From: CAYRVX01 sp964642165
GTDB taxonomy: Bacteria > Planctomycetota > Phycisphaerae > SM23-33
Assembly: GCA_964642165.1 (NCBI GenBank)
Contig: CAZXOC010000014.1
Location: 1 to 46,014, forward strand
DNA length: 46,014 bases
Direction: 5' to 3'
Below are positions 42,446-46,014 of the stretch, one piece after another. Position 1 is the stretch's first letter; every line of letters starts with the position of its first letter. The notes under the pieces were generated by a model that was not told where the DNA came from, did no database searches, and was given only the letters and a program-made list of their open reading frames with translations. The translations under genes were made by a program, and so were the position numbers.

Positions 42446-43105
42446 TCAGTCCTTCTCCGGCCAGCCCCCCTCGTAGGGCACCTCGTGCTCGCAGAAGACC
42501 TGCGCGACCCGAATGGCCGCCTTGCCGGAGAGGGTCTTGGCCAGCTCCTCGGCGTAGGTCTTGGAGGACTGGGACGTCGTGGGGGTCTCGACGGGCGGGA
42601 GGGTGTAGCCCCACTCGCGGTCTTTCGGCCAGAGCCGCCCCTTCCGCACGTCCACCACGCGCAGGCTGACCTCGAGGTACCCGCGCCAGAGTTGCTCTTC
42701 GGCGGCCTGGTCCCGCAGGCGAAACTCGTCGACGTGCACCCAGAGGACGAGGTCGGCCCCGACCCGCCGGCCCACCTCGCTGACGGCCAGGGCGTTGAAG
42801 TTCGGCGTCGACGCCATCACGTCGGCCAGGCGGTTGTACGGGATCGCCTTGCCGGCCACCTCGAGCGCCCGGAGCTGCGCGTTGATCTGCTTGGTGAGCT
42901 CGACCTTGATCGGCTCGTAGTTGACCGGGTTGAGGATGTCGTCCACGAAGACGAGGACCGTCTTGCCCTTCGGCATCTCGAAGAGGGGCTCGACCTTCTT
43001 CGGCGGCGCGAACTGGGCGGCGAACCAGGCGGGGATCGCGCAGGACGGCAGGCCCAACGCCATGGCGAAGAGCAGCGCCGCCGCCGTGTATCGGGAGCCT
43101 CTCAT
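42446..43105 (-). CDS. Hypothetical lipoprotein, paralogue of the upstream gene
   Basis: A 219-residue predicted lipoprotein with lipobox ALGLPSC (Cys22). Body blocks: GKTVLVFVDDILNPVNYEPI, AIPYNRLADVMAS and VGADLVLWVHVDEFRLRD, followed by LEVSLRVVDVRKGRLWP. The ATG overlaps the upstream stop by 4 nt (ATGA, 43102-43105), so it is translationally coupled to a paralogue. The pattern (a protein that binds or computes something per call, ending in beta strands reporting a derived quantity) resembles CsgG/DUF799-like outer-membrane lipoproteins, but I do not assign a family. Function unknown. Confidence 0.75.
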   Translation of the reverse strand: MRGSRYTAAALLFAMALGLPSCAIPAWFAAQFAPPKKVEPLFEMPKGKTVLVFVDDILNPVNYEPIKVELTKQINAQLRALEVAGKAIPYNRLADVMASTPNFNALAVSEVGRRVGADLVLWVHVDEFRLRDQAAEEQLWRGYLEVSLRVVDVRKGRLWPKDREWGYTLPPVETPTTSQSSKTYAEELAKTLSGKAAIRVAQVFCEHEVPYEGGWPEKD

Positions 43106-43743
43106 TCGATCGGCACCTTGTGGTCGTAGAACTTCTTGACGAGCCGGTCGGCGAAGAGGTGCTCCGTCTTGACGCGGATGGCGCGATCGTTCTCGCGGAG
43201 TTGGCCGGCGGGATCGTGCTCGGGATACACCACGCGGATCGTCTCGCCGCGCCAGACGCGCGCCTGGCGCTCCGGCAGGGAGACCTTGTAGACGCTGGGC
43301 TCGGCGGTGATCCGCCCGCGGTACAGGTTCATGCTGCCCGGCTCGCGCGTGTTGAACTCCACCAGGGCCAGGAGCAGGACGTAGTCGGCCCCGAAATGCT
43401 TGCCGAGCGCCGTCTTGTCCATCTCGTCCCAGTAGATGTTGGCGTCCTGGTACTTCACGACGCGCCGCGGGTCGATGATCTGGGACGGCTCGACGTGCTT
43501 GCGCAGCTCCTCCGCCACCATCGCCGAGACGGTCAGGCAGACGTTGGGGTACTCGTACTGCACGCCCTTGTCGACGTACACCACCACGACCACGCTCTTG
43601 CCGGACAGCTCGGCGAACTCGGCCTGGACCTTCTTCTCCTTGCCCCCCAGGGCCACGTAGGCGAGCCACCGCGACATCGGGCAGCCGGAGACGAGCGGCA
43701 AGGCCGTCAGCAGGCCGATCCAGAGCCACCTTCTTGCCATCAT
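43102..43743 (-). CDS. Hypothetical lipoprotein, first of a paralogous pair
   Basis: A 213-residue predicted lipoprotein with lipobox PLVSGC (Cys21) after a double-Met start at 43743 and AGGAAAC upstream. The core is VVVVVYVDKGVQYEYP, VAEELRKHVEPSQIIDPRRV, GKHFGADYVLLLALVEFNTR and YKVSLPERQARVWRGE. Segment order and several blocks (GK-[ST]-V-VFV/VYV, GADLVLWVHVDEF versus GADYVLLLALVEF) match the following gene, so the two arose by duplication. The product presumably sits in the outer membrane or periplasmic face. No homology to a characterised family was recognised. Confidence 0.75.
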   Translation of the reverse strand: MMARRWLWIGLLTALPLVSGCPMSRWLAYVALGGKEKKVQAEFAELSGKSVVVVVYVDKGVQYEYPNVCLTVSAMVAEELRKHVEPSQIIDPRRVVKYQDANIYWDEMDKTALGKHFGADYVLLLALVEFNTREPGSMNLYRGRITAEPSVYKVSLPERQARVWRGETIRVVYPEHDPAGQLRENDRAIRVKTEHLFADRLVKKFYDHKVPIE

Positions 43744-43778
43744 GTTTCCTGCTCGCACGTGTCGGGGACCTTCGGGGG

Positions 43779-44267
43779 CTAGCGAAGCGGCAGCGTCCCC
43801 GACGCCACGCCGTAGGCGATCTTGAACGCCCAGCCGCCGAGCATCCCGCCGAGGGCGACGACGGCCCACCAGGGCCCGGGCCGCAGCAGGCGCAGGGCGT
43901 CGCGCCCGCTCAGAAGCTCCGCCAGGCCGACCAGCGCCACCAGCGCCGTCGCCACGAAGAACAGCACGCCGAACGGATGGGCCAGGAAGGCCTCCACGAA
44001 CCGCCCGTGCGCCATCGCGGCAAACGAGGTCGTCAGCCCGCAGCTCGGGCAGGGATACCCGGTCCGCATGAAGAACTGGCACGGTGGAAAACCCAGGTCC
44101 TCGTGCGTGCCATGGCCGGCCCTCCGCGGGGTCAGGCCAGCCGCCAGGACCAACGCGGCCAGACACGGCGCCGCCAGCACCGCCCCGCGGAGCCGCAGCT
44201 TCCTCGCCGGCCGGGCTCGTCCGGCCTCCTCCCGCCCTTCCACTCGGTCCGCGACTCCTGACTCCAT
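43779..44267 (-). CDS. DUF2752-family membrane protein
   Basis: A 162-residue membrane protein with three to four hydrophobic segments (VLAAPCLAALVLAAGL, FGVLFFVATALVALVGL, WAVVALGGMLGGWAFKIAYG). It carries the DUF2752 signature TGYPCPSCGLTTSFAAMAHG (Cys73, Cys76). Function of the family is unknown; it is common in Planctomycetota and Bacteroidota. Start at 44267 with AGGGACC upstream. A promoter-like site overlapping a palindrome lies 25-55 nt upstream. It ends 35 nt before the lipoprotein pair, which may be cotranscribed with it. Confidence 0.85.
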   Translation of the reverse strand: MESGVADRVEGREEAGRARPARKLRLRGAVLAAPCLAALVLAAGLTPRRAGHGTHEDLGFPPCQFFMRTGYPCPSCGLTTSFAAMAHGRFVEAFLAHPFGVLFFVATALVALVGLAELLSGRDALRLLRPGPWWAVVALGGMLGGWAFKIAYGVASGTLPLR

Positions 44268-44291
44268 GCGGTGGTCCCTGCAAAGACTCGT

Positions 44292-44321
44292 ATCTTACCG
44301 CCGCGGACCTGCGCAGGTCAA
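44292..44321 (-). promoter_or_regulatory. Putative promoter of the DUF2752 gene with embedded palindrome
   Basis: On the minus strand: TTGACC (44321-44316), an 18-nt spacer, TAAGAT (44297-44292). The perfect 14-bp palindrome GACCTGCGCAGGTC (44306-44319) overlaps the -35 and spacer, a good position for a repressor. The remainder of the 146-nt gap is unremarkable. Confidence 0.45.
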
Positions 44322-44413
44322 TCGCGCGGATGGGACGGCTCGATGAGGGCGGACGCACTCTCGCGGCATGGCCGTTTTGGGCACGCGTCCCGCGATGCCT
44401 CGCGCCGCCCGGA

Positions 44414-45271
44414 TCACTTCGCGACCGGGCCGAGCAGGAACGTGTCCCGCGTGGAGAGGTGCTCGGCGATGTCCAGGCTCGTCGAGCTCGCCGACCCGCG
44501 CCGCTTCTGGTTGGACGCGGTGTAGATGTTGTCGAAGAGGTTCGGGCGGTACTGGACCAGCGGCTGGTCGAACTTCCGGACGTTCATGGCGACGAAGAGC
44601 ACGTTGACCTGTTCGCCGGCGTGGTTGCGGCTCATGTTCGGCGCCATGGCCTTGCCCGGCTTGAGCTGGGAGACGTCGTCCGGCTGCCAAAGGGGGTCGC
44701 TGGCGGCCGGCGTGCGGTCGGCGATCACGGCGGTTTCGTTATCGTTGTCGTTCAGGCCCTGGCGGAACGTCCCGTCCTCCGCCTTGACAGGCGCCTGCCA
44801 CGAGTAGCTGCAGTTCGAGGCGCCGGAGAAGTCCCAGTAGAACTCCATGCCGCCGCCGCTGTCGTGCATGAGGGCCGAGTCCGGCTGGTCGTCCGTGCTC
44901 GGGCAGATGAACAGCTTGACCGGCTGGTTGTCCCGGACCAGCAGGAACGCCAGCGACGAGATGCTGCGGTCGCCGACATCGTTGGGGTCGTCGAACGGGT
45001 CCTTGTCGCGATTCGCGCCCGTCGGCACCTTCGACCAGTCGGACCGGACGTGGGGGATCCACGGCCACTCGTTGTTGTTCATGCCCTTGTAGAGCGTGAT
45101 GGCCTTGCCGATGCTGGCGAGGTTGCTCATGCAGACCGTGCGGTTGGTCAGCTCGTTGGCCCGCTGCAGCACGGGCACCAGGGCCACCGAGAGACCGAAG
45201 ATGCCCACCACGACGCAGGCCACGACGATCAGGACGATCTGCCACCACGTTATGCCTTCCCGTTTCATCAT
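44414..45271 (-). CDS. Type II secretion/pseudopilin-like protein with atypical leader
   Basis: A 285-residue protein. The double-Met start at 45271 has GGGAG upstream. A short basic leader MMKREG precedes ITWWQIVLIVVACVVVGIFG, then CMSNLASIGKAITLYKGMNN, the helix-to-loop block found in planctomycete pseudopilin-like (H-X9-DG/DUF1559-type) proteins. The mature N-terminus would be I-T-W-W-Q rather than the usual F-T-L-I-E, so the Glu at position +5 is Gln. The C-terminal half is polar and beta-rich, with NHAGEQVNVLFVAMNVRKF near the end. Planctomycetes carry many such proteins of unknown role. No prepilin peptidase or ATPase gene is nearby. Confidence 0.75.
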   Translation of the reverse strand: MMKREGITWWQIVLIVVACVVVGIFGLSVALVPVLQRANELTNRTVCMSNLASIGKAITLYKGMNNNEWPWIPHVRSDWSKVPTGANRDKDPFDDPNDVGDRSISSLAFLLVRDNQPVKLFICPSTDDQPDSALMHDSGGGMEFYWDFSGASNCSYSWQAPVKAEDGTFRQGLNDNDNETAVIADRTPAASDPLWQPDDVSQLKPGKAMAPNMSRNHAGEQVNVLFVAMNVRKFDQPLVQYRPNLFDNIYTASNQKRRGSASSTSLDIAEHLSTRDTFLLGPVAK

Positions 45272-45305
45272 GCTCCCATCTCCTGCCCGTTTGTGCGCGA
45301 CCGCC

Positions 45306-45325
45306 GACTGCGCGGCCGCGCAGTC
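45306..45325. repeat. Perfect 20-bp palindrome upstream of the pseudopilin gene
   Basis: The site reads GACTGCGC-GGCC-GCGCAGTC, fully self-complementary, 35-54 nt upstream of the start codon at 45271. It could be a 5' leader hairpin, a terminator stem of the upstream macroglobulin transcript (no T tract follows) or a dimeric operator. Confidence 0.5.
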
Positions 45326-45477
45326 CCAAAGCTCTCGCTGCCACAGGGTCCCACTTCGGGAGGGCAGTCTATCGCCGGACCCCGGGCGCGGCAACGGCCT
45401 TTGCGCCTTTCGGGGGACTCGGCGCACACCGGACGCGGCGGCGCCCGGGGCGTCCGGCGGCGGCTCGGGGGGGCCGC

Positions 45478-46014
45478 TCAGTCCTCGATCCGGAGCTTGA
45501 TCTCGTCGGAGTTGGCCTTGAGCTCCGGGGCGTACATGGCGCTGGCCCGGGTGGGCAGGGCGCTGAACTTGCCGGGGATCTCGGCCCGCATGCGGTAGCT
45601 GATGGAGTGCTTGCCGCGGGCCAGCCGGCGGACGAAGAACGTCACGCGGTTGTCCCGCAGCTCCATGTAGGCGCCCAGGCCGTTGCCGGCGTAGCCGCTG
45701 CGCAGGGCGACGGGCTCGAACCCGGCCGCCTTCATGTCCTCGAAGACGATGTACTCGTAGTCGTTCTTGCTCTCGATGGTCAGCTCGATCTCGACGAGGT
45801 CGCCGCTGGTGAGCTTGGCGAGGTCCTTGAGCTCCTTGCGTTCGTACTTCTCGACCTTCTGGTCGACCGCCTGCCCGCGCGAGCCCTCGACCTTGATGGT
45901 CTTGTCCACGCGGACGAGCTTGTAGTACTTCCGGTTGACCTTGATCTCCAGGCCGGCCCGGGTGATGTGGTCTTCCAGCGTGAAGTTGGTCAGGTAGCCG
46001 TTGAAGTACAGCGG
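45478..46014 (-). CDS. C-terminal end of a bacterial alpha-2-macroglobulin (5' part off the right edge)
   Basis: 178 residues are visible, in frame from the window edge to a TGA at 45478. The segments VEIELTIESKNDYEYIVFED, AAGFEPVALRSGYAGNG, RVTFFVRRLARGKHSISYRM and EIPGKFSALPTRASAMYAPE are the hallmark C-terminal region of bacterial alpha-2-macroglobulins, where the last macroglobulin (receptor-binding-like) domains sit. These are large periplasmic proteinase inhibitors, often lipoproteins. The thioester region would lie outside the window. The second half of this gene cannot be related to the 2094-residue protein from what is visible. Confidence 0.85.
   Translation of the reverse strand, partial: PLYFNGYLTNFTLEDHITRAGLEIKVNRKYYKLVRVDKTIKVEGSRGQAVDQKVEKYERKELKDLAKLTSGDLVEIELTIESKNDYEYIVFEDMKAAGFEPVALRSGYAGNGLGAYMELRDNRVTFFVRRLARGKHSISYRMRAEIPGKFSALPTRASAMYAPELKANSDEIKLRIED

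Overview
This is a very GC-rich (about 70 percent by eye), gene-dense stretch of bacterial chromosome. Several traits point to a Planctomycetota-like organism: a PEP-CTERM protein with dockerin-like repeats, a pseudopilin-like secretion protein, two very large alpha-2-macroglobulin-like or MG-like secreted proteins, many very long secreted sugar-active enzymes, and Gfo/Idh/MocA oxidoreductases beside sugar isomerase-like proteins. This assignment comes from gene content only. No rRNA, tRNA, CRISPR array, transposase or integrase was recognised.

Region A (1-18.8 kb) is a carbohydrate-degradation island. On the minus strand, a Gfo/Idh/MocA oxidoreductase is followed by a secreted GH29 alpha-L-fucosidase that runs off the left edge. 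Divergent from them is a tight plus-strand operon (3132-14237): a heparinase II/III-like protein, a 1303-residue putative glycosidase of unclear family, a clan GH-A (GH39-like) glycosidase and an exported Gfo/Idh-like protein. The first three genes overlap by ATGA. Converging on it is a minus-strand pair: a GH42-like protein translationally coupled to a CBM9-like secreted protein. No SusC/SusD pair is present.

Region B (18.9-31.2 kb) holds a hybrid histidine kinase (TTG start, PAS, HisKA, HATPase, two receivers), a sugar isomerase/epimerase-like TIM barrel, a Tat-exported calcineurin-like phosphatase resembling the ADP-ribose/CDP-alcohol diphosphatase family, a 2094-residue secreted MG/alpha-2-macroglobulin-like protein and a PEP-CTERM/dockerin protein with an internal duplication.

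Region C (31.4-42.4 kb) is the most interesting part: an all plus-strand, extended arsenic/organoarsenical cluster. In order it encodes an ArsR repressor, an Acr3 arsenite exporter, an ArsP/YraQ-type permease, a 77-residue CxxC redox protein, an exported thioredoxin plus NosL-like/Cys-rich protein, an ArsF-like protein, an ArsG-like permease, a radical SAM/SPASM protein, a Tat-exported flavodoxin-fold protein, a thioredoxin-CcdA fusion, a TrmO-DGC fusion and an LMW-PTP-type ArsC. A sigma-70-like promoter with a 23-bp inverted repeat just downstream precedes arsR. The concentration of membrane-linked or exported CxxC proteins suggests that detoxification is coupled to a thiol-redox relay across the membrane. 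The radical SAM, flavodoxin, Trx-NosL and TrmO-DGC genes are accessory components I cannot place in a described arsenic pathway.

Region D (42.4-46.0 kb, minus strand) has two overlapping paralogous lipoproteins, a DUF2752 membrane protein, a pseudopilin-like protein and the C-terminal end of a bacterial alpha-2-macroglobulin that continues past the right edge.
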